Source of the DNA: Chryseosolibacter sp040902445
Lineage (GTDB): Bacteria > Bacteroidota > Bacteroidia > Cytophagales > Cyclobacteriaceae
Assembly: GCA_040902445.1 (NCBI GenBank)
Contig: JBBDXJ010000270.1
Coordinates: 22,495-86,494, forward strand
Length of the DNA: 64,000 bases
Reading direction: 5' to 3'
The translations under genes were made by a program, and so were the position numbers. Positions within the stretch are counted from its first letter, which is position 1; the number at the start of each line of letters is the position of its first letter. This document shows positions 9,612-19,046 of this stretch, one piece after another. The notes under the pieces are model-generated. The model had not been told where the DNA came from. It worked only from the letters and a program-made list of their open reading frames with translations, and did not search any database.

Positions 9612-10088
9612 TTATGCTTTCAATAACTGCGGCTGATCCTCGAAGAACAAATGGTCGGTGGAAATTTTTGACAACTCCTCACTCACTCCAAAATTATAGG
9701 TTAGAAGTGTAATGTTGATCTTTTCATCATCCTTTCTTGCCACCTGGATGGCAGGAACAAAATCTATATCACCCGATGACAGGACGACCTCATACTTTTT
9801 CAACGCGTAATAAACCAAATAAGACCCGATGGCGACATCCACTTGTCTTTGCGCACCACCTTCCATCTGATAAAGGTTTACAACAAAGCCCGCTTTTTTC
9901 ATCGTATAATAAAACTGATTCAGACCAAAATCCACGCCGTGTGAATCAACACTATTAAATATGATAGGAAGACATGATGCCTTGAACTTTGTTTCCAGGA
10001 AATTTTTGGTGGCCAGATAGTCGAGCTTGCCCCGGCCTTTGCTTGCCTTCGTTACATATCCGACGTCTATCAGCCAGGCCAGGTGCAT
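9612..10088 (-). CDS. NYN-domain protein (LabA/DUF88-like, PIN-like nuclease fold)
   Basis: 158 residues. LAWLIDVGYVTK at the N-terminus carries the first conserved acidic residue, and QVDVAIGSYLVYYALKKYEVVLSSGDIDFVPAI (about residues 90-122) carries the conserved acidic cluster of NYN domains, which share the PIN nuclease fold and probably cut RNA. The usual IDGxN motif reads IDVGY here. It is a single-domain protein without an OST-HTH partner. The neighbours are not functionally related. Confidence in the fold is good, in activity low. Confidence 0.75.
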   Translation of the reverse strand: MHLAWLIDVGYVTKASKGRGKLDYLATKNFLETKFKASCLPIIFNSVDSHGVDFGLNQFYYTMKKAGFVVNLYQMEGGAQRQVDVAIGSYLVYYALKKYEVVLSSGDIDFVPAIQVARKDDEKINITLLTYNFGVSEELSKISTDHLFFEDQPQLLKA

Positions 10089-10142
10089 TATGAGGATATT
10101 AAAACCATTATCCGCGAATTAATATAGAACAAATTTCTGTGC

Positions 10143-10748
10143 CTATTGCGATTTTGTTTCGGAACAACAGAGCCCGTTCCACAACAATTGTGAAAAGAAT
10201 TCAGGTTGTAGCTTCAGATCGTTAAAATCCGAAGCGGAACTCATCTTTGCTGCGCTCAGAACGTTTGAATGAAAGATCGCAGCCAGTGTCTCTCTATTCT
10301 CAAGTGGACAATCGGGATGTGTAAAGAGCTGGATGAGCGGTGTGGAATTTCCAGGATGGATCACCCGCGGTTCCTTTTGCGAAACCTTTATGGTTTCAAA
10401 TTGCTCCATGAAAGCAATTACATCGGGATTTCTAGTGTAGTATTTGTACAACGCGGTCCATACCTGGAAAAAACTTTCCTTGAAACTTCTGCTTTTTTCT
10501 CCGGCATCTGCGATTACCCGGATTATTCTGGACGTCAGCATTGCAGACATTTCGCACAATAAGTTTTCTCGCGTATTAAAAATATTTTCTATCAGCCGAC
10601 TGCTCATTTTTGAAAGGAAAGCAATCTCGGCCAGTGGTGTTCCCTGAAATTTCCCCGCTTTCAGGAGTTTGAGAGACGCTTCGAAAATTGCATTCTTCTC
10701 CATCGCTAAAATATCCGTTTTCATTTTATTATTATTGTTCATTATCAT
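10143..10748 (-). CDS. TetR/AcrR-family transcriptional regulator
   Basis: 201 residues. The N-terminal region (EKNAIFEASLKLLKAGKFQGTPLAEIAFLSKMSSRLIENIFNTRENLLCEM, about residues 16-67) has the helix-turn-helix pattern of TetR proteins, although the recognition helix is less standard than usual. The C-terminal part is helical and should be the ligand-binding domain. ATG codons at 10748 and 10742 are both possible. Upstream of the gene is a 400-bp space with no obvious palindromic operator, and no divergent target gene, so its regulon is unknown. Confidence 0.7.
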   Translation of the reverse strand: MIMNNNNKMKTDILAMEKNAIFEASLKLLKAGKFQGTPLAEIAFLSKMSSRLIENIFNTRENLLCEMSAMLTSRIIRVIADAGEKSRSFKESFFQVWTALYKYYTRNPDVIAFMEQFETIKVSQKEPRVIHPGNSTPLIQLFTHPDCPLENRETLAAIFHSNVLSAAKMSSASDFNDLKLQPEFFSQLLWNGLCCSETKSQ

Positions 10749-11147
10749 TCTTTACAAATTCAGCTAATATTCGAATTCGCTAACCTTAGCCGACTCCAAA
10801 ATATCGCTCCTCATTTTGATTTTTCAAAAATAATATAACCGGGGGACTGGATGTCGTTTAATTTCTTCAAGGCGGTACTTTCACTATGTCAAATGACTTA
10901 AGCGTCTTTAAGATTGCTATAAGAAGCCGGAGGTGCCGGAGTGAAATTTTCCGGGACATAAAGAACCAGTATTTTCCCGCATTCGAATGCAAAGAGGAAT
11001 CCTCGCGGTTTAGTGGCTAGAGCTGATCACTAATCCAGTCTGGTTTTGAACTTGCCAGTAGAGAATAGTTTTCCAAATAGAAAAGTTTGCTTTTCAGATC
11101 GCGTCACCTGCATTCGATTGTAATGGATCTGCCAGCCAAAATGTAAA
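10749..11147. other. Intergenic stretch without recognised content
   Basis: About 400 bp between the TetR gene start and the DUF1501 gene end. Read in all frames it shows no convincing coding remnant, and no strong hairpin or repeat shared with the rest of the window. Confidence 0.5.
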
Positions 11148-12623
11148 TCAGGCTACGATCTCTGAAATTACTTTTCCTGACACATCGGTCAACCGGAAAG
11201 GGCGACCCTGAAACTGATACGTAAGTTTTTCATGGTCAAACCCGAGTTGATTCAGGATCGTGGCCTGGACATCATGCACAGATACTTTGCCGCTGACAGG
11301 ATAATATCCGATCTCATCGGTTTCTCCCCAGCTCATTCCCTGCTTGATTCCACCGCCGGCCATCCATATCGTAAAGGCTTCTACGTGATGATCACGACCA
11401 AGGAAAGGATTGTTTTTATTTTCACGATTTTCCTGCATGGGTGTTCGACCAAACTCACCTCCCCATACCACGAGCGTTTCTTCCAGTAGCCCGCGTTGTT
11501 TCAGATCGAGGATAAGGGCGGTCATGGCTCGGTCGATTTCGCGGCATTTGTTTTTTAGACCGATATCGATGGCCCCATCTGCACTGGTACCATGGGTATC
11601 CCAACCCCAGTCGAATAGTTGAACAAAACGAACGCCCTGCTCCACCAGTTTTCGCGCCAGCAAACAATTGTTTGAGAAAGAGGCTTTTCCTGGAGTCGTT
11701 CCATATAATTGATGAATGTAGTCAGGCTCATTATTGATGTTCATCACTTCGGGCACAGAAACCTGCATGCGGAAGGCCATTTCATATTGAGCAATTCGCG
11801 TAAGCGTTTCAGGATCCTTAAAGACATCGAAATGCTGGCGATTGGCTTCATTGATGGCATCGATCATTTTCTTTTTCATCTCGCGGTCAATGCCATCAGG
11901 GTCGCTGAGAAATAAAACAGGATCACCTTCCGACCGGCACTGCACTCCCTGATAAACAGATGGGAGGAATCCGCTTCCCCACACGCTTTTTCCCGCGTCC
12001 GGGGTTTTGCCACCGGAGGTTAGCACCACAAATCCTGGTAGGTTGCTGTTCTCTGTTCCCAATCCATACGTCACCCATGAGCCCATGCTAGGTCTTCCGA
12101 GTCTGGGTGAGCCTGAGTGTACGAATAGTTGCGCCGGCGCGTGGTTGAATTGATCGGTATAAACACCTTTCAGGAACGACACTTCATCGGCGATCTGTGC
12201 GAAGTGCGGCAGGTTTTCCGAAACGTATGCTCCGGATTCACCTCTTTGCTTAAAGACCGCCTGTGGTCCAAGCATTTTTGGTACGCCTCGGATGAAAGCA
12301 AAACGTTTTCCTTCCAGCAGCGAAGGTGGACAAAGTTGATTGTTGAGTTTTTGAAGTTCTGGCTTGTAGTCAAACAGCTCCAGCTGCGACGGCGCTCCGG
12401 CCATATGCATGTAGATCACACGCTTGGCCTTTCCTGGAAAATGAGGAGGCCTCGGAGCCATTGGGCCGGCAATGGATGACACATCTTTTGGTCCGTTTTT
12501 CGGCGCGCAACTGCCCATCAAAGTACCCAGCGCTGCAGCACCCAGGCCCGCGGCGCTTTCCATTAAGAAATGCCTGCGGGAGATCTGCCGGAGGATTTCA
12601 AAGTTTAGATTGTGTTTATCCAT
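11148..12623 (-). CDS. DUF1501 family protein with Tat signal
   Basis: 491 residues. The N-terminus SRRHFLMESAAGLGAAALGTLMGSC is a twin-arginine signal, possibly ending in a lipoprotein cysteine. The body has the sulfatase/alkaline-phosphatase-like layout of DUF1501 proteins: KRVIYMHMAGAPSQLELFDYKP, HAPAQLFVHSGSPRLGRPSMGSWVTYGLG, FVQLFDWGWDTHG, VVWGGEFGRTP and GRDHHVEAFTIWMAGGGIKQG. Family members are very common in Planctomycetes and almost always pair with a DUF1549/DUF1553 cytochrome protein, as here (gene immediately upstream, 12870-15593). Function is unproven in the family; a role in periplasmic oxidation or desulfation of a carbohydrate is a guess. The 246-bp gap to its partner is filled by short repeats. 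Confidence 0.85.
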   Translation of the reverse strand: MDKHNLNFEILRQISRRHFLMESAAGLGAAALGTLMGSCAPKNGPKDVSSIAGPMAPRPPHFPGKAKRVIYMHMAGAPSQLELFDYKPELQKLNNQLCPPSLLEGKRFAFIRGVPKMLGPQAVFKQRGESGAYVSENLPHFAQIADEVSFLKGVYTDQFNHAPAQLFVHSGSPRLGRPSMGSWVTYGLGTENSNLPGFVVLTSGGKTPDAGKSVWGSGFLPSVYQGVQCRSEGDPVLFLSDPDGIDREMKKKMIDAINEANRQHFDVFKDPETLTRIAQYEMAFRMQVSVPEVMNINNEPDYIHQLYGTTPGKASFSNNCLLARKLVEQGVRFVQLFDWGWDTHGTSADGAIDIGLKNKCREIDRAMTALILDLKQRGLLEETLVVWGGEFGRTPMQENRENKNNPFLGRDHHVEAFTIWMAGGGIKQGMSWGETDEIGYYPVSGKVSVHDVQATILNQLGFDHEKLTYQFQGRPFRLTDVSGKVISEIVA

Positions 12624-12689
12624 ATTATTTGCCGTTCAAATTTAAGGTTTTGCTCGCAAAGTTCTTGTTCAGTGTTTTGTCAAAATGTT

Positions 12690-12862
12690 CCGTGCTCACG
12701 AAGGGCGCAGTTTTGTTATTCTTCCTTTGTCTCTTGCTTCGTGCCTTAGCGTGAGCCAAAACCTTTCTCATCCTTTTGCGCCTGACAAAGGTCCTTCGCG
12801 CCTTTGCGTGCGACCAACCTTCGCGCCTTTTCTTTGCGCCTTTGCGCCTTTGCGAGCCATCA
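12690..12862. repeat. GCGCCTTTGCGCCTTTGCG-type intergenic repeat
   Basis: Successive copies of CTTTGCGC-like octamers with interruptions (TCGTGCCTTAGCG, CCTTTGCGCC, CTTCGCGCC) fill the gap between the DUF1553 and DUF1501 genes. Related 'gtgtcttagtgtctttgtggc' text occurs at 18911-18965, 40890-40950 and 47657-47690. No ORF of note. Confidence 0.6.
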
Positions 12863-12869
12863 TTTAACC

Positions 12870-15593
12870 CTACTCCTTCATTATAACCTCATCCAAATTC
12901 AGCATCGCATTTGCAACAACTGTCATCGCCGCGAGTTCGGGTGTTGCTTCCTCTGAGGCGATCATTCTTTTTGTTGCCGCATCATCTTTGCTGTAACGCT
13001 CCAATGCATGTTCATATAAATCTCTGAAAACAGTAACCTTGTTCCCGGGCATTTCACTTACAAGTAAGGTTTTATATCCGGCTTTGATCTGTTCTACGGG
13101 ATCTTTTCCTTTTCTCATCATGTTTATGGCAAAGTGTCGCGCGGCAACGACAAAAGAAGAATCATTAAGTGTCACCAGAGCCTGTAGCGGAGTGTTTGTG
13201 CGTATGCGCCGGGTCACGCAGACCTCGCGACTGGAGCCGTCAAACATCATCAATGAAGGATAGGGACTTGTGCGCTTGCCATAAGTATACACCGATCTGC
13301 GGTAGCGATCTTCTCCTTCACTTTCCTTCCACAGTTCGCCATTGTAGACGGAGTTCCAGATCCCTTCAGGCTGGTAAGGCATAACACTTCTTCCAAACAC
13401 TTTTTTGCTGAGCAATCCGCTGGCAGCAAGCGCCTGATCGCGAACCTGCTCGGCTGACAACCGAACTCGCGGACCACGGGCGAGGAATATATTAGTTGGA
13501 TCTTTCTCGAGGTGCTCGTCTGTCAAACGAGAATCCTGGCGGTATGTGGCAGACATCGCAATCTCTTTCAGCAACTTCTTCACACTCCACTGGTGTTCAT
13601 GCATAAATCGCAATGCAAGAAAGTCAAGCAACGCTCCATGTGTTGGGGTTGCACCCTGCGTACCAAAGTCTTCAAGGGTTTCTACGATGCCATAACCAAA
13701 GATCTGTTCCCAAAAACGGTTGACCGCCGCACGCGCAGTGAGTGGGTTATCTTCACTGAACAACCACTTCGCAAATCCCAATCGATTATAGGGCTGTCCG
13801 TCCGGGAAAGGATTTAATGACTCAGGTACATTGGGTTCAACCTCTTCGCCCAGGGTCAGCCAGTTGCCGCGCTCGAAAATACGCGTGGGGCGCCGTTGCT
13901 CCTGGTCGTTCTCAATCATAATAGGAGTGTTCTCTACTTTTGCATTGAGCAATTGCATGAACGTCTGATTTATGTCAGCATACGCGGGGTCAGTTTTTCC
14001 AGGAAGGTCGGTGCGAAATGCAAACCAGTCAATGGAACACACTGGACGTTCGGTTGGAATTGTTGAATTGTGAAAAACAAAGTAGAGATCATGTCTGCCC
14101 TCCACGGCTTTTAATGGAATTGAAATTACTTTCCTGGGACCGCCTGTGTTTGGCAATGTTGCCTGCCCGATAACAACACCGTCAAGCTTATCGAGCCTGA
14201 CCTCAAAGGATCCTCCTGCGTTGTTGTTCCAGTAGTTAAAAAAAAGCAGCGTTTTTTCGTCGAGTTTTATTTGCTTCAGCCGCGCACTTCCTCCGGATCG
14301 GATACCTAACCATTTCGTATCAATGAGTTCGCCGTTGATGAATTCATCAAAATCATGCGGGTGATATTTTGGTTCAAGTGACTTAAGAAAGAGGTTTCCC
14401 TTCAATTCTTTTTCGGTGCCTGCGTGCTCACGGATCCATTTTCTGACAGACTCCAGCTTTTGCTGATCATCTTCCTTATATGTCCTGAGGTTAGGATGCT
14501 CGCTGTGGGTATCTTCATCACGGGTGTTATTGAAGAAAGCCATTGATTCATAATACTCCTCATGCACGAAGGGATCATAAGGGTGGGTGTGACATTGCAC
14601 ACACCCCATGGTCGTACTTTGCCATATTTCCCAGGTTGTGCTGACGCGGTCGACCACTGCAGCCACACGGAACTCTTCATCTTCGGTTCCTCCTTCATCA
14701 TTGCTCATAGTATTACGGTGAAATGCTGTGGCAATAAGTTGGTCGTCCGATGGATTGGGAAGCAGGTCTCCTGCAAGTTGTTCAGTGGAAAACTGATCGA
14801 ATGGAATGTCCTGGTTAAATGCCCTGATCACCCAATCTCGGTAGCGCCAAATGGTACGGCCCGCGTCCCGCTCATATCCTTTTGTATCGGAATACCGCGC
14901 CATATCAAGCCACCATGATGCCCACTTCTCACCAAAATGTGGTGACAAAAGCAACTCATCTACAACCTTTTCGTAAGCATCAGAGCTTTTATCATTCAAA
15001 AACATTTCCGCCTGGGCTTCAGTAGGAGGTAACCCGATGAGGTCAAGGTAAACCCTCCTGATCAGCATCGCCTTGTCTGCTTCCGCAGAAGGTTTCAGAC
15101 CCTGCTGTCCGATCTTTTCAAGAATAAAATAATCGATCTCATTCTTTACCCATTCCTCATCTGAAAAAATGCCGGCAACCAGTTTACCTGATCCTGGAAC
15201 CTCAACTTTCTTTGGTGCAACATATGCCCAGTGATCGCCCCACTCAGCGCCTTGTTCTATCCATTTTTTTAGAATATCAATATCATCCGGTGAAAGTGGT
15301 TCTTCTTTGTACGGCATGCGTACTTCCGGATCGGTGGATGTAATCCTGCGGATCATTTCACTGTGCTCCAAGTCCCCCGGAACAATACCAAACTTGCCCG
15401 ACTCTGTAGTGTCAAGGGCTTCATTGCGGAACAAGACACTAAAATTGGCACTGCGCTTTACACCCCCATGACAACTGATGCAGTGTTTATTTAAGATTGG
15501 TTTGACCTGGGCGCTGAAATCGATTTTCTTTTCCTTACAGCCCCACATTAAACTGATTGATCCGGCTAATAAAAGTATGGCAAAGCCTTTCAT
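12870..15593 (-). CDS. Planctomycete-type cytochrome c / DUF1549 / DUF1553 lipoprotein
   Basis: About 907 residues from the chosen start at 15593, which gives a clean lipoprotein signal (MKGFAILLLAGSISLMWGC); an upstream ATG at 15671 adds 26 residues without a better signal. Order of parts: a c-type heme motif CISCH (residues 38-42) in the planctomycete cytochrome c domain; DUF1549 (LIRRVYLDLIGLPPT, WASWWLDMARYSDTKGYERD); a second CVQCH motif; a beta-sandwich of carbohydrate-binding type (SIDWFAF, about residues 440-560); then DUF1553 (NPLTARAAVNRFWEQIFGYGIVETLEDFG, RIRTNTPLQALVTLND). It should be an outer-surface or periplasmic redox protein working with the DUF1501 partner downstream. The pairing is usual in Planctomycetes and less so in Bacteroidota. 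Confidence 0.87.
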   Translation of the reverse strand: MKGFAILLLAGSISLMWGCKEKKIDFSAQVKPILNKHCISCHGGVKRSANFSVLFRNEALDTTESGKFGIVPGDLEHSEMIRRITSTDPEVRMPYKEEPLSPDDIDILKKWIEQGAEWGDHWAYVAPKKVEVPGSGKLVAGIFSDEEWVKNEIDYFILEKIGQQGLKPSAEADKAMLIRRVYLDLIGLPPTEAQAEMFLNDKSSDAYEKVVDELLLSPHFGEKWASWWLDMARYSDTKGYERDAGRTIWRYRDWVIRAFNQDIPFDQFSTEQLAGDLLPNPSDDQLIATAFHRNTMSNDEGGTEDEEFRVAAVVDRVSTTWEIWQSTTMGCVQCHTHPYDPFVHEEYYESMAFFNNTRDEDTHSEHPNLRTYKEDDQQKLESVRKWIREHAGTEKELKGNLFLKSLEPKYHPHDFDEFINGELIDTKWLGIRSGGSARLKQIKLDEKTLLFFNYWNNNAGGSFEVRLDKLDGVVIGQATLPNTGGPRKVISIPLKAVEGRHDLYFVFHNSTIPTERPVCSIDWFAFRTDLPGKTDPAYADINQTFMQLLNAKVENTPIMIENDQEQRRPTRIFERGNWLTLGEEVEPNVPESLNPFPDGQPYNRLGFAKWLFSEDNPLTARAAVNRFWEQIFGYGIVETLEDFGTQGATPTHGALLDFLALRFMHEHQWSVKKLLKEIAMSATYRQDSRLTDEHLEKDPTNIFLARGPRVRLSAEQVRDQALAASGLLSKKVFGRSVMPYQPEGIWNSVYNGELWKESEGEDRYRRSVYTYGKRTSPYPSLMMFDGSSREVCVTRRIRTNTPLQALVTLNDSSFVVAARHFAINMMRKGKDPVEQIKAGYKTLLVSEMPGNKVTVFRDLYEHALERYSKDDAATKRMIASEEATPELAAMTVVANAMLNLDEVIMKE

Positions 15594-15881
15594 AGGTATG
15601 ATCCACATTTGAGGTACAAATTTAATCAATCCCCGCTTCATAGGAATAAAAAACTTGAAGCGGCTATTCAATCTGGAAAAGCCGTCTTCTGAGTTTATGC
15701 GGGTGAACTTATGAAGTTCCCAGGATATGCCTGGCCAACAAGCCGTTTCTAATACACCTGATTAAGGCACATGAATTGTTGAATTAATCCGACCGCTCAG
15801 ACCCACATCAACAATGGTTGGGGGTCAATGGAAAACTTTAGCAGCCGTGAACACGGCGGTGAAAATTAAGAAAAATGATAT

Positions 15882-16511
15882 ATGGGAATCAAGGAAAAGG
15901 CTTCAAAGGGGATTCGCGGAATCAAGGAAGAATCAAAAGTTATAAAGGGTGAGAAAAGCAAGGATAAAAAATACTCGAGTTCAAAAGATTTCACAGAGGA
16001 GGAATCGGCAAAACTTGCGTTCGGTGAGTGCAAGATGAAATTATTTGATGTGAATAGTTGGAGCAACAGCGGTGGCATTGCCACCGCTGCTTTTGAGTTA
16101 TACAGCCGCGATGGTTATTCGTTAACAAGGGAACGTGTTGAGAAGGGCGACTTTATTAAAATTGATCTTCCCGGACCTTTGCCTTTCTATTGGGTACGAG
16201 TGATTGAGATCGCTGACGGAGAAGACAGCGCGCAATTTATCGTTCAGCCATCATATGATCCTACGCGAAGAGAAGACACGACTGCGACGGATCACTTTTT
16301 CCAGGATCAGGCGCGCAGCATTTTTCGCGTTGAAAGAAATGGACAAGAGATCACAGCTATGGAAATTGGGTTGAACGAGGCCATCAACAACCGGGACTCT
16401 GAAGCAGGCCAGAAAGGTCTGATCAATACACTCGTATCGGAAGGAGGTTGGGCGGGCTTTCAAAAATATCAATGGAAAAGTCTGACCGACTATCTGGTCG
16501 GCATAAGATGA
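15882..16511 (+). CDS. Conserved-looking protein of unknown function
   Basis: 209 residues, not recognised. The first 40 residues are rich in lysine and glutamate and low in complexity (KEKASKGIRGIKEESKVIKGEKSKDKK), the rest looks globular: FGECKMKLFDVNSWSNSGGIATAAFELYSRDG, RVEKGDFIKIDLPGPLPFYWVRVIEI, and a C-terminal tail GWAGFQKYQWKSLTDYLVGIR. No signal peptide or membrane segment, so it is probably cytoplasmic. The middle has the look of a small beta-barrel. A short hairpin follows it. The DNA start of the gene lies in A-rich sequence; ATG at 15882 is the first in frame. Neighbours give no hint. Confidence 0.65.
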   Translation: MGIKEKASKGIRGIKEESKVIKGEKSKDKKYSSSKDFTEEESAKLAFGECKMKLFDVNSWSNSGGIATAAFELYSRDGYSLTRERVEKGDFIKIDLPGPLPFYWVRVIEIADGEDSAQFIVQPSYDPTRREDTTATDHFFQDQARSIFRVERNGQEITAMEIGLNEAINNRDSEAGQKGLINTLVSEGGWAGFQKYQWKSLTDYLVGIR

Positions 16512-16521
16512 TCTTGATCAA

Positions 16522-16544
16522 TTGATCACATTTTAAGTGATCAA
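16522..16544 (+). terminator. Hairpin after the unknown protein gene
   Basis: TTGATCAC and GTGATCAA form a perfect 8-bp stem around ATTTTAA, 10 bp after the stop codon. No T tract follows, so it is a weak terminator candidate or a symmetric protein site. Confidence 0.4.
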
Positions 16545-16693
16545 GCGCCTGTTATCTTAACAAAAATATCGGTTGATAGCGTGCAGAAACTCCAGATTGC
16601 GAATATTACTCCCCTTTTTTCTTTCAGATATCATTAATTTAAAGGTTTAGCGGGAATTTGTGACGCATCAGAAATTATTTCTACCTTAACCTG

Positions 16694-17623
16694 ATGTCAA
16701 GAATAAACTACATAATCCTGATATTTGCTTTTAATTCCGGATGCCAGGTGACCGGCCAGGACCTTCGCGCTGTAAAAACAGCTGACGGAATTGAAATATC
16801 TGAAGGATCCTCAAAAATTTTATTTTATCAGGTCCATCCCAAATCCGAGAACGGAAAATATGAGCGGACAAATTATGTTCACCCGCTTTACAGTTTAAGT
16901 GGAAATATTATTACAGAAGATTTTCCTGAAGACCATCCGCACCACCACGGTATCTTCTGGTCGTGGCATCAGATCCTCTACAATGACAAACCCATCGCCG
17001 ATGGATGGATGTCGGAAAACATTTCATGGGAGGTGTTGAAATCCGACGTCACAAAACAAAAAAATACCATCACCTTGACTAATGAAGTTTTATGGAAATC
17101 CGTGCTGAATAGCAATCAGAAGGAAGGGATTGTGAGGGAGAATTCCACGATCATTGTTCATAAGGCAAATGCATCCTATCGTCTTATTGATTTCGACATC
17201 AAACTTGCAGCGCTAAAGGACAATCTGAAGATCGGTGGATCGGATGACCCCAAAGGGTACGGTGGCTTTTCCCTGCGTTTTAAACTTCCGGACGATATTC
17301 GATTTTTGTCCCGGGACAAGGAGGTGGTCGCGGAGGAGCTCGCAGTTCAGGCGGGACCATGGTTAGATTTTTACGGATCGTTTGAAGGGAAAAATTTACC
17401 TGAAAGTGGTGTTGCTGTTTTTAGTCACCCGTCAAATCCAGGACATCCTCAACCGTGGATCTTGCGGAATCAAAAAAGTATGCAAAACCCTGCGTTCCCG
17501 GGCAACGTACCGGTTGAACTTTCAAAAGCCGGATTGCGCTTTAAATACCGTCTGGTAATTCACGGGCAAAATGTTAACATCAAGGATATTCAAAAATTGT
17601 ATGAGGAATACGCCAGACCCTGA
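16694..17623 (+). CDS. DUF6807 (PmoA-like) secreted protein
   Basis: 309 residues with an N-terminal hydrophobic segment and a cysteine in FNSGCQVTGQ, so exported and perhaps a lipoprotein. The family marker is FPEDHPHHHGIFWSWHQI (about residues 75-95), the histidine-rich motif of the 'methane oxygenase PmoA' domain family now called DUF6807; KIGGSDDPKGYGGFSLRFKLP and WLDFYGSF match its later blocks. The PmoA name is historical: these proteins are found in sugar-degradation clusters of Bacteroidota and Planctomycetes and are not monooxygenase subunits. The gene stands alone between spacers. Function unknown. Confidence 0.8.
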   Translation: MSRINYIILIFAFNSGCQVTGQDLRAVKTADGIEISEGSSKILFYQVHPKSENGKYERTNYVHPLYSLSGNIITEDFPEDHPHHHGIFWSWHQILYNDKPIADGWMSENISWEVLKSDVTKQKNTITLTNEVLWKSVLNSNQKEGIVRENSTIIVHKANASYRLIDFDIKLAALKDNLKIGGSDDPKGYGGFSLRFKLPDDIRFLSRDKEVVAEELAVQAGPWLDFYGSFEGKNLPESGVAVFSHPSNPGHPQPWILRNQKSMQNPAFPGNVPVELSKAGLRFKYRLVIHGQNVNIKDIQKLYEEYARP

Positions 17624-17742
17624 AGGACGCATTTATTGATCTGGTGCCATGGCCGATTTGTTTTATACTTTAAGAGCATTGTTTTTTTACCCCGGGAAAT
17701 CAAGGGCGTTGAATTCGCAAGGTAACGTTTATGGATAGTTTT

Positions 17743-17836
17743 AGGAGGCTCCTCCGGAGCCGGATGAATAGGGCAGGAGTTTCCTGTTTATAGAAAAATT
17801 GAACTATCACCATTACTAGCTCCGGAGGAGCCTCCT
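17743..17836. repeat. Element with 18-bp perfect terminal inverted repeats
   Basis: AGGAGGCTCCTCCGGAGC at 17743-17760 is exactly reverse-complemented at 17819-17836, with a 58-bp A/T-richer core that has no ORF. Each arm is itself nearly palindromic. It looks like a small MITE or REP doublet in the 466-bp gap between the DUF6807 gene and the TetR gene; nothing else is recognised in the gap. Confidence 0.65.
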
Positions 17837-18137
17837 GAAACGCACGGCATCATATGAAGGGTAGGTCCCGAAGATCCCGCGGCACGGATCAAAAAAGCTC
17901 TATTTTTCATGGAAGCCCATCTGATTAATATAGCAAAAACCCTGAATTTATCCAACTAAATTCCCTGCACAATATGCCCTTACTCATATCGCAGGGCCGT
18001 TTAATAAAGAATTTCTCTGAATTTTTCGGTAGAAACGAAACCCTTGCATCTTGGCTGCGTTTAGGTATTTAATCGAATGATTAAAACGTTTGTTTAATTC
18101 GAGATTCTTTGTTTATTTGGGATGTAAATCACAAACA

Positions 18138-18767
18138 ATGGTCAAGACGAAGAAAAAGGACACTCTGGATCTGTCTACAGAAGAAAAAATCAAGAAGGCT
18201 GCCCTGAACTTGTTTACCAAAAAGGGCTATGCCGCAACCCGTACGCGGGATATCAGCGAAGAAGCAGGGATCAACCTGGCGTTACTCAATTATTATTATC
18301 GCAGCAAGGAGAAATTGTTCGAGCTGGTGATGACAGAGATCCTGCAAAACTTTTTCAGGGGCATTACACAAATATTCAACGATGAGAAAACTTCCCTGGA
18401 CGAAAAGGTCAGGATCTTCGTGGCAAGCTACACGGGCTTGCTCAAGCAACAGCCTGACCTTCCTCTATTTATTTTTCATGAATTAAGGATGAACCCGGAA
18501 AAACTCGCGTCAAAAATGGGTGTGAATGAAGTCTTCAAATCCTTTTTCTTCAAACAACTGCGCAGTGAAATGCACAGGAAGAAGATCACCAGGATCCACC
18601 CGTTGCATTATGTCATCAACATGATCGCCATGTGCGTTTTTCCCTTTATCGCCGCGCCTTTGTTAAAACATATTGCAGGGATAGATGCAAAGAATTTTGA
18701 AATTCTAATTGACGAAAGGATAACACTGGTTCCCAAATGGATTGAATCGATCATGCAAACCAAATGA
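18138..18767 (+). CDS. TetR/AcrR-family regulator of the efflux cluster
   Basis: 209 residues from ATG 18138 (an in-frame TTG at 18090 adds an unlikely tail). The DNA-binding domain is clear: STEEKIKKAALNLFTKKGYAATRTRDISEEAGINLALLNYYYRSKEKLFELVM (about residues 10-63). The C-terminal domain is helical with a hydrophobic end. It precedes, on the same strand, a complete tripartite-type export set (19047-25386), the arrangement seen for CecR (YbiH) next to ybhGFSR in enteric bacteria. It probably represses that set and responds to an exported compound. No operator palindrome was identified with certainty upstream. Confidence 0.87.
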   Translation: MVKTKKKDTLDLSTEEKIKKAALNLFTKKGYAATRTRDISEEAGINLALLNYYYRSKEKLFELVMTEILQNFFRGITQIFNDEKTSLDEKVRIFVASYTGLLKQQPDLPLFIFHELRMNPEKLASKMGVNEVFKSFFFKQLRSEMHRKKITRIHPLHYVINMIAMCVFPFIAAPLLKHIAGIDAKNFEILIDERITLVPKWIESIMQTK

Positions 18768-18827
18768 TTTTTTTTGGGTTTGACTTAATCGCTGGAGTTA
18801 CGTAAAACAATCCATTTGGCCACTAAT

Positions 18828-18965
18828 GCCCGCCCGTAACGAAACGGAACGTTCGGGCGGGCTCAAAGACACAAAGAAATGCGTTTGGATTGAAGTGACA
18901 AAATAATCAAAAAATTTAGTGTCTTTGTGCCTGCGCATCGAAGTGCTTCGGCACACAGGTGTGGC
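18828..18965. repeat. GC-rich hairpin plus 'gtgtctttgtgcc' repeat
   Basis: GCCCGCCCGTAACG (18828-18841) pairs with CGTTCGGGCGGGC (18850-18862). It is followed by TTTAGTGTCTTTGTGCC and an inserted-looking segment ATCGAAGTGCTTCGGCACAC. The hairpin arm recurs at 30106-30121/30178-30191, and the CGAAGTGC segment at about 3889 and 40916. Confidence 0.6.
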
Positions 18966-19046
18966 AAAAATCAGGAGTACCATTGCTAACTCCCAGTTAA
19001 TCATGTGATTAAATCAATTATTCAATACGGCGAAAAAATCTTCAGT

